From NCBI GenBank assembly GCA_951802195.1, contig OX637637.1, positions 62,001 to 126,000 on the forward strand: 64,000 bases of DNA, given 5' to 3'. Below are positions 43,011 through 57,972 of this stretch, in pieces; within the stretch, counting starts at the first letter, position 1, and every line of letters begins with the position of its first letter. Under the pieces are notes generated by a model, which saw only the letters and a program-made list of their open reading frames with translations, was not told the DNA's origin and made no database searches. The position numbers were made by a program, and so were the translations under genes. Origin of the DNA: Tausonia pullulans. Lineage: Eukaryota > Basidiomycota > Tremellomycetes > Cystofilobasidiales > Mrakiaceae.

Positions 43011-46000
43011 ATGGCCCAGTCCTCGTCCAGCTATCCAGACGGTCGGCCGGCGGCTCCTTCAGGGCTCCCTTCGCACTCGTCGGCCTCGTTGTACACGCCC
43101 TCCTTCTCACATCTCCAGCAGCAACAGCAGCCGCCGTCGTCGCCGTCGCCCTTCTACGGAGCTCCCCCTTCCGACAACGCGCCGCTCCTTTACGCGCCGC
43201 ACGCACTGAGCCTGCCGGCACCCATGGCATACGCTGGCCAGCATCAGGTGTATGGGCAACAGCAGCAGCCCCTCGTCGGAGGAGCAGGAGCAGGAGGTTA
43301 TGGCCAACCACACGGTGGTCTGCCTGTCGGGAGGACCCCGTTGGTCCATGCTGCTGGCGAGACCGCGAAGTGAGTTGCGCCGCTCGCATGTTGCTCTCTC
43401 TCTATCTCTCTTTGCGAGCTCTATGCCCGTACGTGACCGGGTGGACCAAGTGGATGGGCTTCTCTCGCTCGCCAGGTACAGCTGCCGGGACAGCCGACCA
43501 TGCCGTGTACGTGAGCGAGCGATTGGAACCTCAACCCGTACGGCGGAAGGCAGCGTGGGCTCGACCTGGCCACGCGTCCAGCTCTCCTTCCTCGGATATA
43601 GACGTCCCGTGTTCGTCTTTTCTGGCTTGCTCCCATTTCGATGAGGGGTGGAGAGTGGAAGGTCTCCCTGCCTGATGTGGACAGCGCCGCATCTGAGAGG
43701 GGGCGGAGCGGTCTTGTCCTGTCGTAGTGCATGCAGCAGCCACGACGAAAGCCTCGCGTGGTCTCTTCCTTCCTTCTCTCTAGCGAGGAACGTGCAATAC
43801 GTAGGAGGACAAGGATGAGCTAGATCGTCCCCCTCGATCTCCCACGTTCACGCGTGTCTTTCACGCTTCTTGCCTCGGAGCTGCTTGTTTCCGGACTGTA
43901 TTTCCCCAACCTTTGAACGAACGAAACATCGATCCAACCTCCTTTGTTCTGGATTGGAGAGACTGAGAGTCTTCCTGCTCTATCAAACCCAGCTACGCCC
44001 ATAATCCAACTCAGGCTTCCTCTTCTTCCTCGTGAGTGACCTGTCCCTTTTCCTTCCGCCGTTCATTCCCCCCCACCTCCCCCCCCCCCCCCCCACCCCC
44101 GGTCAGGCTTCACCGAAGTAAGCCGGGATGCGCGCCGCATGCCCACACCCGCCTCCCCAGCGTAGCTTACCTCATTCATGCGATCTCGCTTGACTCATGC
44201 TGACGCGTTCTTTTTTTTTCTTTTCTCTCGCTCATCTTCTCACCAAAGCTCTTTCCACACTTTTCCTTCTTCATCCTACCACACCTCGCCGCACAGCTAC
44301 TCCGAGCCCTCATCGGCCGGGTCCGGCGGCAGGACAGAAGCGAGCCACAAGCGCAAGAACTTCTCGGACGGGTCTGCCAACAGCAAACCTGCAGCTGGAG
44401 TTCCCACCAAAAAGGGGAAGAAAAAGTCTGACAGCGTCAAGTTGGAGGGAGGAGGGTCGCCGAGCCAACATGAGGATGACGAGGACAAGCGGACGAAGAC
44501 GAGTAGGGCGTGAGTTCAGAGACACGCGCGCGCTTTCGCTTTGTTGTCTCAGAAGTTCGTTCGGGACGAGCGCGAGCTGACGCGTTCTTCTAAAAGCTGT
44601 GACCGGTGCCGCGGGAAGAAGACGAGATGCGACATTATCCCGGACGTGGACCCTCCAATCTGCATTCATTGTCAAAACGTGCGTTGGGCGTTACATCTCT
44701 CTCTTGCCAGACTTAACTGATGATTCGCTTTCCCCAGGCCAAGCTCGACTGCACTTTCTTCCTGCCCATCACCGAGACGCGGTTCAAAAAGAAGCGGATG
44801 GAGGAGGCCAAGGCTGCGGCTCAAACCGAGGGGGCGACGAGTGGTAGTGCCGGCGACATGCATCGCGCCTCGACATCAACGAGCTCGCCAGCGACCAACA
44901 TGGGCAATGGGTTCGCGAGCCAGAGTCCCTCGGGGAGCCATGGCGGAGGTGCTGGGATGCAGGAGCGCCCCCAGGTGAGGGTCCAGGGCCCGACGTCGAT
45001 TGCGTTCCTCCTCCATTCAACAGCGGCGATCCCTTCCAACACATTCGACAACTACGACCTTCGTCACCACATGACGTGGGAGGTTTCGGCCTCAGGCGAT
45101 GGCCTTATCAAAGTCTACCATCCCAAGTCGACAACAGACCAGAACTCACCGCGGATCTCGCTGCCGCCTGGCGTCGAGTCGCGTCTCGGTGGAGATGTCA
45201 TCGAGAAGCTTGTCAATGGGTTCTTTTCGGATGTCGCCCCGTACTTTCCCGTCGTCACCCGGGCTGAGTTCCTCGGGACTGTCAATCCGTCGCCGCTGCT
45301 CCTCTACGCCATGTGCGGTGTGGCAGCTACGCGGCGGACGATTCCCCGTGAGGTCTTCAATTCGCTCCGGACGACCATCAACGGCATCATCAAGAACAAC
45401 GACGTCCTCTCCGATACTAGCCTCGTCAACGTCCAGTCCCTCCTCATCCTCTCCATCGTGGGTGACCTCCACGCCCAGCCCGTCTCGGCCGCGACAAGCG
45501 CCGCGGTCCTCCGTCTCGGAGTCGCGATTCGGATGGCCCAGGACCTCGGTCTCCACCGGGACGACATCAAGCGAACCGACAATCTCTCGGAGCGGGAGCA
45601 GCTCGAGGAGCGGGCCTACCTCGAGCTCAAGCGACGCGTCTGGAGCGGTTGCGTCATCATGGACAGGTGGTTCGCCGCCTCGTTGGGAATGCCGCAGATG
45701 ATCGATCTACTCGACTGCGACGTGCTCCTTCCGGACCCGGACGAGGTCCCCCTCCCTGAGCGGCTCGCGATTGCTCCAAGTTCGCAGCCGTATCTGTATA
45801 TGAGCGAGAATCTCAAGTTGTCGATCCTGCTCGGGCGGATTACCAAGACAATCTACGGGTAAGTCGTTGCTGTCGCCAATGCACCGTTCCTTTCTGACCC
45901 TCTGCTTGCAGCCCGACGGGTCTCAAGCACACGACCGACCATCAGCTCGAGACGCTCCTCGCCGACATCCGCCTCTGGAAGGTCTCGCTGCCTCCTGCTC

Positions 46001-47645
46001 TCCAATTCAACGGCCTGGACTCGCCGCAGGCAGCCGGTGCGTCCAGTCCCTCATTACTTCTCTCCGTTCAGGTCGCTCATCTCTCTTCTCCTCTTCCCCG
46101 TAGGCATCCTCCACATGTACTACACAGCGATCAATTTCCTCTTTTTTCGCGTCTTTATGCGCATCTCGTACCAGTGCCCGAGTCACCTCAAGTTCAGTCT
46201 CGACATTTCGAGCTGGTCTGAACTCTTTACGTGGGCGACTGAGGCGATCGACTGGCTCGAGCGGAACGATTGGGTTCTCGACACGTCTTTTATCGTCTCG
46301 TACTCGGCGACGTCGATAGCGCTCATTCAGGTGGGTCTCTTGTGTCGCTCGAGCACGGTGTCCAATAGAGACTGACGTTCTATCACACAGTACCACACCT
46401 GGGCGAGGCGCAAGAATCCCAAGGCGCTCGAATCAATGCGAAAGCTCAGGGACACTTGTCGACGCTGGGAGGTGCGTTCATCAGCTGTTTCTCTGTCACT
46501 TCCACCTGCACCCGCTGACAACCAACGTCTCCCTCCCCCCCCTGCCCCCGCCCCCGCCTCCTCCATTCTGAATCTCCAGAACGCCGTTCAGCCGGATCAC
46601 ATGAGTATTCGCCGCAAAACGATGGAAGTCATGTCCCTCCTCTATGACGCCGCCCGGCATACGCATGTCACGCATCCACCCGCACCAGGTGGCACGCGCC
46701 TAAACCCGACGTCTGGCGTGCAGAACAATCGCCCACCACTCGATGGACTCGTCACGTTCCGGGCGGACCCGACTCAGCCTGGTGGAGGGGTCTTCGTCGC
46801 GGAGAACGAGGCGGTGAAGTCGGCGTTTGATCAGCAAGGGTTGGTGTCGGGGACGGTGATCAACAAGCCAGCTGTGACTGTCAAGCCGAACGTTGCCAAC
46901 TCGGGTGGAGATTTGGCTGTTGGTGATAGCAATACTCAGGGGCTTTCGGCTGGTAGGCCTAGCCGTGGACGGACCAACAGTGTCAACGGCTCTTGGAAGT
47001 GAGTGCTCTCGCTGGGTTCCTGCGTGAAGACAGCGGTGACTGACTCTTTCCTTGTTTCTCTCCAGCGTCAACCCCAACATCATCGGCGTCGGCGAAGACA
47101 CGGGCTACGGCACGATCGACCCAGAGTTTGGCGCCCTGATGCACACGAACGACAGTTACTTCGAAGGCGCAAACCCTCAAGGCAATAACGGTGGCGGGCT
47201 TGGCGGTATCGGAGGTGGAGGAGAGGGGAGCGAAGCCGTCAACGGCATCTCCGGCAGCGGACTTGGTGTCGGTTTTAACGTCGACAGCATGGTCGGCAAC
47301 ACTCAGATCGGGCTGCTCGAGGGCATGCCTGGGTCCATGCTTGACTGGAACGCTTGGGACTCGGTACGTTGACTCTTCGTTCTGCATCTCTGCTCTTTCA
47401 GCCTCTAACCATATTCTTTACAGTTCTTCTCCCGCTTCTCCCTCCCACTCGACGAGTCCGACTCCCGCCAGATTGACAACTCCCAGCTGCAGTTCCAGAT
47501 CCCGCAGATTCAGGAGCGCCCACTCGAGATCGAAGGCTACTCCTCCCTCCCCGCCGCGGAGGGTGATTTTTTCGGTTCCGGCGGCGGGGGAGGTGACGAC
47601 GACGGCGGACAGAGTGGAGGAAACGGGGGTGGATCCGCTCGGTAG
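43011..47645 (+). CDS. Zn(II)2Cys6 fungal transcription factor
   Basis: About nine exons and more than 1,000 residues. Exon 1 (43011-43369) is Ser/Pro/Gln-rich. A 926-nt intron follows. A basic Lys/Ser block then leads to the zinc cluster CDRCRGKKTRCDI-IPDVDPPICIHCQNAKLDC, split by introns (about 44599-44750). The fungal_trans region follows, with WEVSASGDGLIKVYHP, GGDVIEKLVNGFFSDVAPYF, LLLYAMCGVAATRR, VLRLGVAIRMAQDLGLHRDD and RRVWSGCVIMDRWFAASLGM. The C-terminal part is Gly/Asn/Asp-rich with GDFFGSGGGGGDDDGG. This architecture is that of nuclear regulators binding CGG-containing sites. The target pathway is unknown. The GH31 enzyme at 16.5 kb is too far to link functionally. The stop is at 47643-47645. 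Confidence 0.9.
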
Positions 47646-48318
47646 GCCTTTGCTAACAGCTCGTGATCCCTCGCTGTCTTCGCCTTGGCCCCTCTTGCAT
47701 TTGACCTTCCAACCTCAACCCTTCATGTTCTCCTTACTGTATTCTAACTACCTGTTTTTTTTTTCTTTTACTCATGTTCATTCTCCTACTCCCCCCACTA
47801 CATACACCCCTGATCTCTCGTCAACCAAATGGTCTCTTAGCGGGTCACCTCTCCTCTCTTTGTAGCCCTAGATCCCCGCCCAAGAGACCTGCCTTCCATT
47901 AATCCTTCATCCTGCCCTCCGACTTCCCTATGTCGACCTTGCAGCACATGCTATCGTATCCTCATGTGTTTCTGTGAAAAAATCACAAACATCTCAATGC
48001 TGACCTCCTGCATGCGAACCACCATGGCTGCTTCTCCTGCGAGCACCTCACCCCCGCACGCCTGGCCCCCTTCGGGAGGAGCGTCCACGCAGCTGCGGCA
48101 CCCTCAAGCCGAGACTGCCCAGCTTCTATGAGCGCATTATTCTGAATGGAGCTCTTTCCCCTCTTCTATACTCCCTCCAACAATACCCCCTTGACCAATC
48201 GTCATGGCCAAAACGAGAAAGTTAATGGTAGACGTCGCCTTGGAGATAGACGCTCCTCGCAGTCGAAGTCGCGCCGGTCTCTTTCTTCGACCACCACCCA
48301 CCTTCCACTTCTCCCGAG
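47646..48318. other. Intergenic
   Basis: 3' flank of the regulator gene (T-rich run near 47755) and upstream DNA of PRP38. CT-rich leader just before 48319. No other feature. Confidence 0.4.
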
Positions 48319-49507
48319 ATGGCCAACACTACCGCCAAGGGCTACAAGAACATCCACGGCTCGAACCCTCAGGCTCTCATTGAGAAGGTCATCCGGTCGA
48401 GGATTTATGAAACCCAGTACTGGAAGGAGCATTGCTTCGCGCTCACGGGTTCGTCATTCGTGCGCGTCTTGTCTCGCCCTGGTCCAGAGACAGCTCCCGG
48501 ACTCACGTCCTTCTCACTCACTTACTTATCCACTGATTCGATTCGGTTTTTGCTCCTTGTCCCGTTTCCACAGCCGAAAGCTTGATCGATAAGGCGATTG
48601 CCCTCCCCTCCATCGGCGGGGTTTACGCCAATCAGCGGCCAACCGAGTTCCTCTGCCTCACCCTCAAGTTGCTCCAGCTACAGCCACAAAAGGAGATTCT
48701 GGTCGAATACCTGCGGGCTGAGGAGTTCAAGTGAGTCCTCAGTCCAGCGGTGAAGACTGAGGCGAACATGAGCAACGCGTCGTGATCGAACTGACCGGAC
48801 GCGTCACGTCGTGTTCACGCGACCCGGCGACAGGTATCTTCGCGCCTTGGCAGCGATGTATGTCCGGTTGACGTTCCGCTCGGTGGAAGTATACGAGATC
48901 CTCGAGCCGTTGCTCGCAGATTATCGTAAGCTACGCCATCGAGACGAAGGTGCGTGCCTCCCTGTCAGCGAGCCAGTGCGGCGACCCTGCCCGAACCCGT
49001 CCCGACTGACTCCCACCTCTCGACATTCCGGCAGCCGGCTTCTCACTCGTTCACTTCGACGAATTCATTGATCAACTCCTCCAGGAGGAACGAGTCTGCG
49101 ACATCATTCTCCCTCGGCTGACGGCGCGGAACGTCCTCGAGGATACGGAGGGTCTCCCGAAGCGGGCCTCCCAGCTCGAGGACGCGCTGCTTGGGAGCGA
49201 TGACGACTCTGTCGATGGCGGAGGGGGGCGCCGGAGACAGTGGAGGGGCAGCAGTGCGGGCGGGAGCGACCGAAGTCGGAGCAGGAGTCGAAGCAGAGAC
49301 AGGAGCCCGAGTCGCTCTCGGTCGAGGAGCCGGAGTCGGAGCAGGAGTGAGAGTGGCAGCGAGGGCGGCCGATACATCTCCCGGAGCCCGAGCCCGCAGA
49401 GGAGCGATGCGGGCAGTTGGCGGAGCCGAAGTCGGAGCATCAGTCCGGATCGGGAGGAGAGGATGCAGACGGAGGATGGCTTTGAGCGGGTAGAAGGCGA
49501 TGTCTGA
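48319..49507 (+). CDS. PRP38: Pre-mRNA splicing factor PRP38
   Basis: Subunit of the U4/U6.U5 tri-snRNP needed for spliceosome activation. Four or so exons. The conserved domain starts KGYKNIHGSNPQALIEKVIR and goes on with RIYETQYWKEHCFALTAESL, IGGVYANQRPTEFLCLTLKL, FKYLRALAAMYVRLTFRSVE and VHFDEFIDQLLQEERVCDII. The C-terminus is an RS domain (many Arg-Ser dipeptides between about 49260 and 49440) ending in DGFERVEGDV. The RS tail is typical of metazoan and basidiomycete PRP38 and absent in budding yeast. Intron density in this window fits a need for an elaborated spliceosome, though that is only context. Confidence 0.92.
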
Positions 49508-49789
49508 GGGTCGTCGATGCATGTCTGCCTGCTGTGATGCTGCCCTGGTCCATTCGTCCATTCGTCCACTCGTCGGATACATACATCCTGCAGAGACATT
49601 GCGATATTCCCACATCGAGACGGTCGTCGTGGCGGCATCCCCGAGTGTGGCCAAGGTCCGTTCGCTTTCACGGCTCGAGACGCCCGTCTTCCCCGGCGAG
49701 GGCCGCCCTCTTCCGGCAACCAACCTCCACCAGTCACTCTCTCTTCTCTCTTTTGCCTCCCCGCCGGCCCTCCAACCTCTTCGCCCGCC

Positions 49790-51783
<1,994 letters not shown>

Positions 51784-52035
51784 TGATGGGGGTCAGTCAG
51801 AAAGGGTTGATATGCTCTAGATGCGATCCTAATGCGTGATCCTTTGTTGGGCGAGGAGGAGATGAAGGCTTGTCCAGGAGATCTGATCACTCGTCCCCCG
51901 TCGTGATAATGAAGTTAGATCAGACGTCATCGGAGCCAGACAGACTAGTACATGAATTCAAAACACAAAGAGACGGATGGACTGAGACTACAAAGAGGGA
52001 AGAGGAGAGTTGGAAACTAGAGAAAGGAGACAGAG

Positions 52036-52667
52036 CTAGTACTCGTCCCGAAGGCCCTCCCACAGGTAATACCCTCCGGTTCCGAGGGCACCGAGCGCCA
52101 GGACCACCGCAGCCGGCTTGGCCTGCAGGGCTCTGGGGAGGGTAGCGGCTCCTACTAGGGCCGACGCAGCTTGGGATAGAGACGGCGTTGGTCAGTGGGA
52201 CGGAAAGCGATGAGACGTGTACTGATGAGGAATGGCGGCTCACCGACTCCACCCCAGGGTCCGTCCTCGAGCCGTGTGTTGACGGCCTGGGCATCGAGGT
52301 AGTAGGTTCCTGCTGCGAGCGAGCCGGCGAGGAGATAAAACGTGGAGCGGAGGGATGGGTGGCGGAGAAAGGAGACGACTGAAGTCGTAGCCAGGGCGCC
52401 GCTGCACATAACAAGGGGTCAGTCGGCTATGTGTTGTTGGGAAGAGGAGAGAGGCAGGCGAAGACGAACGACATCAGGTATGCCGGAGAGGCAGAGACGG
52501 CTTGCGGCTAGGAAGAACGGCTCAAGATCAGCATACATGACGGGAGCGACCGAGAAGGTGGCGGCGACGGCTCCAAGGGATCGGGATCGCCATCGAATGA
52601 CACCACTCACTCGGACTTGGGCAAAGAGGCCCTTCGGGTACGTGGGAGATGAGGCAGCGGACGACAT
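52036..52667 (-). CDS. AIM19-like small mitochondrial membrane protein
   Basis: Four exons give about 108 residues. Order: MSSAASSPTYPKGLFAQVR, then PQAVSASPAYLMS, then SGALATTSVVSFLRHPSLRS, TFYLLAGSLAAGTYYLDAQA and VNTRLEDGPWGGV, then ASALVGAATLPRALQAK and LALGALGTGGYYLWEGLRDEY. Three or four short hydrophobic helices with Ala/Gly spacing and the TRLEDGPWGG motif resemble the AIM19 family of fungal mitochondrial proteins of unknown function. I recall the family pattern rather than aligning it, so the name is tentative. The start at 52667 follows a clean leader. Splice junctions keep frame throughout. Confidence 0.6.
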
Positions 52668-53709
52668 GGATATCGTGGGTGAGGGCGTTGAGGATGGCGA
52701 TGTTGCGGTAGGGGAGAAGGTAGGGGTTCGGCTAAGAAGATCGGCTCGATGACTTGCGCTGAGGCCGGAGGGTGTCGCTGTTGCTTTGCGACGAGGCGAG
52801 GGGGAGCGATACGACGAGCCAAGGGGCTGACGGTCGCAAGGATAGATGTCGTAGATAATGATGAGGGTTGATGGGTGTTAGAAGAAGGGAGTTGGGCGGA
52901 CGGTGTCCTTATAGGACGCTCAGCAAGAGAGACGGTCGACGGCGGGCCGGTGACGTTGGATCTTCGCGGAATTGAAGGAGGAGGCAGAGGTGAGAAGACT
53001 CGCGAAGCTGGTGTAAACGTAGTCGTTCCTGCTCTTTTGGATCAGAGCTTCGTGGGTCTACGAGACGAGTAGTAGTGTGTTCCACGTAATCTGGGTGGAC
53101 GTTGGGATCCAAGGAAAGGAAAACGGGATGACGGCTTCACTCAAACGAGAGCGACGTAGGCACGACGGACGGGAGGGAAAGTCGATGTCTCTGCGGCCTC
53201 GCCGGCGTTCAAAAGGAAGATCAGTCTACAGGTCAGGAGGCCTGATTTTCTGCTCAATGATCCTTGGCTCAACGCAACATGCTGCAGCCTGTGGACAAGG
53301 GCGAAAGCAAAGTCCTATCCATCTCCGATGTACTTTTCGCCACGGACGTGCGCGAGGCTACAGACATGTGATGCCTGAAACATCAGGCTCCGATCTCTCC
53401 CCTAGATGAACCTTCATCAGACTCCTTTGTCTACCGCCCTGGCTGGTCAAGACACGGCGTTCAAATCGACCCACTTTCGGTCACCATGCAACCACGCGAG
53501 CGGCTGGTTTAACGGTCCAAAGCGGCGGCGGCTGGCCCCGAAGCTCTGTCCCCTCCTGCTTCGGCTCCTTGCTCTGTCTTTCTCTCAACCCGTCTCTCCT
53601 ACTTCTCTCTTCTTTCCTCTTGTCTGTCCAGCCCTTCCGCGTGCCAGCTGTCTCTCAGACCGGACAGCACGCTCACATGACGCGCTTCCATCCTTCTCAA
53701 CAGCCCACC
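52668..53709. other. Intergenic between AIM19-like and HEM2
   Basis: The two genes are divergent, so both promoters lie here. A CT-rich tract at 53575-53640 precedes HEM2. ORFs in the middle are short and have no family-like text. Confidence 0.4.
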
Positions 53710-55271
<1,562 letters not shown>

Positions 55272-55565
55272 ATATCGTTGGAACTATGAATGGAATGTCT
55301 TGGCCTCTTCGCTCTATCGGGTAGGAATAATGAATCTCACTTGAGATGTGTAGAAGACAGCTAAAGGGTCGACATGCTCGCTGCGGCTCGGTTGGCGGGA
55401 CAGACAAGCGAGGGGCCGAGTGGCCCGTCGTTTTTCTCGGTCGCCCCACCATTTGTGTTGCATTTAGTCGTGGATCAAGGGTAGAGAGCAATATAGCACT
55501 CTCCGAGAGGGGGGGTACCCATGGGGGAAAAGGGTGCCACAACAGGGTGGCAGGCAAAAGACTTT

Positions 55566-55649
55566 CACCGCTTGCGGACTCGAACCGCACACCTTGAGAG
55601 GTCTTTCAATCGTTACAGTCTCACGCTCTACCAGATGAGCTAAGCGGTG
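55566..55649 (-). tRNA. tRNA-Tyr(GTA) with 12-nt intron
   Basis: Acceptor CACCGCT/AGCGGTG, D arm GCTC...GAGC, anticodon stem TGAGA/TCTCA, loop CTGTAA giving GTA, T arm TGCGG-TTCGAGT-CCGCA. A 12-nt intron sits after A37, as expected for eukaryotic tRNA-Tyr. TTTT follows. This is a normal, unpermuted gene and acts as an internal control for the permuted ones. Confidence 0.93.
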
Positions 55650-56325
55650 GATTACACTTTCACGTCATGCAATCGGCACTATTATTCCACGTAAGAACTC
55701 CACCCTGCCTTTTGCATTTTCGCCGCCCGGTCCTGCCACCTTCGCTTTTGACGGTATAGCAAGCTCAAAGGCCTTGTCGATGTCACACACAGCGAAATCC
55801 GAGAGCCCGGATCCATCATCGGGTGCAATCATCGGCGGACGCGCATGTGGTGCGAAGGTCAACACGCTGGGCAGGGGGTGGTGCTGGTGGTAGTGAAGGA
55901 TGCGGTAGGAGTGATGGCGGTGGCGACAGCGGCAATGGCTGGGGGCTGGAGAGGACCAGAGAGGGATGGCAGAAGTCGTTCGGACGGGTGGGCATGTGTG
56001 TGACTGGTCGATTATGCTCACCTCTCTCTTCCTCTCCACCCTCCCATTCCTCCTCCTCAATCGCTCGTCTCCTACGCCTCCCTCCCTCCCTCTGTCTGGA
56101 GTGGTGTGCCCTTTGTGTCTGAGTCATGATTCGGACATGGCTGACGGTATGGCCTTATGAGAGACAGCGACAGAGAGGGGAGGGGAGGGGAAGGAAAGGG
56201 AGGGGGGGGGAGGGGGAGTCTACAGATGGGGAGGGACGAGGGACAATCTCTTGGACCGACTTAATTTCGGGCAGTTGTACATTACCCATGCTCGGACGCA
56301 GCTACTGTCAGAGCGACGCGATGCA
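55650..56325. other. Intergenic, G-rich and C-rich tracts
   Basis: A minus-strand open frame near 55665-55835 (FELAIPSKAKVAGPGG) is too short and isolated to call. 56160-56215 is a purine-rich low-complexity tract. Nothing else. Confidence 0.4.
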
Positions 56326-56410
56326 TGATCGATTAGTCTAGGTGGTTAGGGCGTTGGCTTGTGGTTCATTCAGAACGCCAGATACCGGGGTTCGAGTCCC
56401 TGATCGATCA
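56326..56410 (+). tRNA. tRNA-His(GTG) with 11-nt intron
   Basis: Acceptor TGATCGA/TCGATCA, D stem GTC/GGC, anticodon stem TTGGC/GCCAG, loop TTGTGG (anticodon GTG), intron 56365-56375 (TTCATTCAGAA), T arm CGGGG-TTCGAGT-CCCTG. TTTTT follows. The exonic sequence is almost the same as the two minus-strand His genes, but their intron is about 70 nt. Confidence 0.85.
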
Positions 56411-56678
56411 ACTTCTTTTTCCCTCATGCGACCACGAGGTGGGTGACCCCGCTAGGATCGAGTCGAGGGCGGCTTGACCACTGCCTACCCTATTGTTGCT
56501 TCTACGCCGGTGGTGTCTTTTTGCCGTCTCTCTTCGCCTACAACTCTCTCACGCAGAGGAAAACGGGCAGTGCCACCTGTTTAGCTAGCTGAAATAGCGT
56601 CAACACGGCAGAAGACGCAACAACCAGGTGTCCACGGGACGCCGCGTTCTGTCCGCTTCTTGCAATGAGCGAAGATCT

Positions 56679-56780
56679 TCCGAGCAACCTCGGTTCGAGT
56701 CCGGGCACTGCCTGTTCGCCTGTACGAGCATGTACAAGGCACGGCGGTGTAGTATAGATGGTTAGTACACTCGGTTCTGA
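56679..56780 (+). tRNA. Permuted tRNA-Gln(CUG), plus-strand copy
   Basis: 3' half first (56679-56713): T38, CCGAG, CAAC, T arm CTCGG-TTCGAGT-CCGGG, CACTGCC, discriminator T. A 29-nt linker (56714-56742) follows. The 5' half is last (56743-56780): GGCGGTG, TA, D arm GTAT...GTAC, A26, CTCGG, TTCTGA. When joined at 37/38 the halves give seven acceptor pairs (one G-U), a D stem, five anticodon-stem pairs, a five-pair T stem and the loop TTCTGAT with anticodon CTG. The loop and neighbours match yeast tRNA-Gln(CUG) as I remember it. B box GGTTCGAGTCC lies upstream of the A box, the reverse of a normal gene. TTTT at 56790-56793 is the likely Pol III terminator. The flanks hold GATCT before T38 and AGAC after A37, which can pair over three bases. 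Confidence 0.88.
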
Positions 56781-56853
56781 AGACAATCCTTTTGCCGTGG
56801 AGTCGACGAGATGAGCGATGGAAGAGGCCGACTTTTTGTTTGTTTGTTTGTTT

Positions 56854-56998
56854 TGTATTCAACTCAAGAGTTATACGTAGAGGACGAGGTAATCCTATGA
56901 GAGACAGCGAGTCGCAGCTAGATAGAGCGAGAGCGAAAATGAAAGAAGAGGTGGAAGGAAAGCAAAAGATGGCTATGGACATGGGCCCATTAGAAAAC
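56854..56998 (+). repeat. Short dispersed repeat R1, copy e (uninterrupted)
   Basis: Full R1 copy ending GGGCCCATTAGAAAACATAA and continuing unbroken into AAAATGACCATGG. It shows the state of the site before the LINE entered the other cassette. Confidence 0.8.
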
Positions 56999-57123
56999 AT
57001 AAAATGACCATGGTAGAGCGTTGAAAGGAGATGACGATTTCATTATTATTTTTTGGCTCATTTCGCATGGAGATAGTGGTACTGCCTTTGGGCGTTGCTG
57101 TCAGCTTCTGTCTTTGTGACACT

Positions 57124-57271
57124 GACCCAGTGGTGTAGTGGTATCACGCGTCCTTCGGGCTTTCATAACCCGCCCCACAACGGGGTAGCGATCTGGACGG
57201 TCTCCTTCATCCGAGGGAGACGGTTCACCTCGATCATGGACGAGGTCCCCGGTTCAAATCCGGTCTGGGTC
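57124..57271 (+). tRNA. tRNA-Pro(CGG) with 77-nt intron, copy 2
   Basis: Same structure as 11779-11926 with acceptor GACCCAG/CTGGGTC, anticodon loop TTCGGG and intron after position 37. Exons are identical; the intron differs by a few bases. TTTTT follows. Confidence 0.85.
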
Positions 57272-57677
57272 CTTTTTGTCCCCCTGTCCCGGCCAAAGCG
57301 GCTAACCTCACGCGTTTCATATGCATGCGCTGGCAGGGTTGCGTCTGATGCATCTAGTGGAGGTGACACGACGTTGCCGGGGTCGGCGCTGGCGTGGGGC
57401 GGCGTGTGCAAGATGGGGCGGGTGGGATGAGGTTCCCGCCGCGCCTCAACTGATGGGCGCCGTCTTCAGAGCTCCAGTGGTTAGTGCCAGTGGAAGTCAG
57501 GCTGCCTTGGTAGATCTCTTGTGCTGCCGGGGACGCCAGAAGAGCGCAAGGCAGGCCCTCGTCTCTGAGGTGGAGAGTTCGCGCGCTCATCCATCAGCGA
57601 CGGCTTTGGAATCGTAGATCTTCCTTCACACAGGCAGGCCTCCTTGACACCGGGCAACGAGGTGCAAAAAAAGGATC

Positions 57678-57821
57678 TGATCGATCAGGGACTCGAACCC
57701 TGGTATCTGGCGTTATGATGAGGAGCTCTGCCCCACTCCACGTTGCTGGGTGTCCAGGAACATACGAGAGGACAGAAAGTCGCCACAAGCCAACGCCCTA
57801 ACCACCTAGACTAATCAATCA
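57678..57821 (-). tRNA. tRNA-His(GTG) with about 70-nt intron, copy 2
   Basis: Same as 12322-12466. Exons are identical; the intron is one base shorter and has several substitutions. A run of seven T follows the 3' end. Confidence 0.8.
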
Positions 57822-57972
57822 TTGCGTTGAGATGAAGTGTGACAGCGAAGTGGCTCACCTGTTTGCTGCGTGAAAGCCGCGCCTTCCAATTGTGTGCGGG
57901 CACGGAGAATGGGCGCGAGCTCTGACGGTTGTCTGAAGACTGATGCGCCGTGGCGCGCGCGCTACAGTGCCG

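Noticed and set aside
56679-56780. Two separate half-tRNA pseudogenes
   Set aside because: Acceptor, anticodon and T-arm pairings all form between or within the halves without loss in any copy.
56660-56800. Permuted tRNA as leftover of two adjacent tandem tRNA-Gln genes
   Set aside because: The two halves stop exactly at the 37/38 site on both sides, the linker is 29 nt in all four copies and a terminator follows the 5' half; random deletion would not give this.
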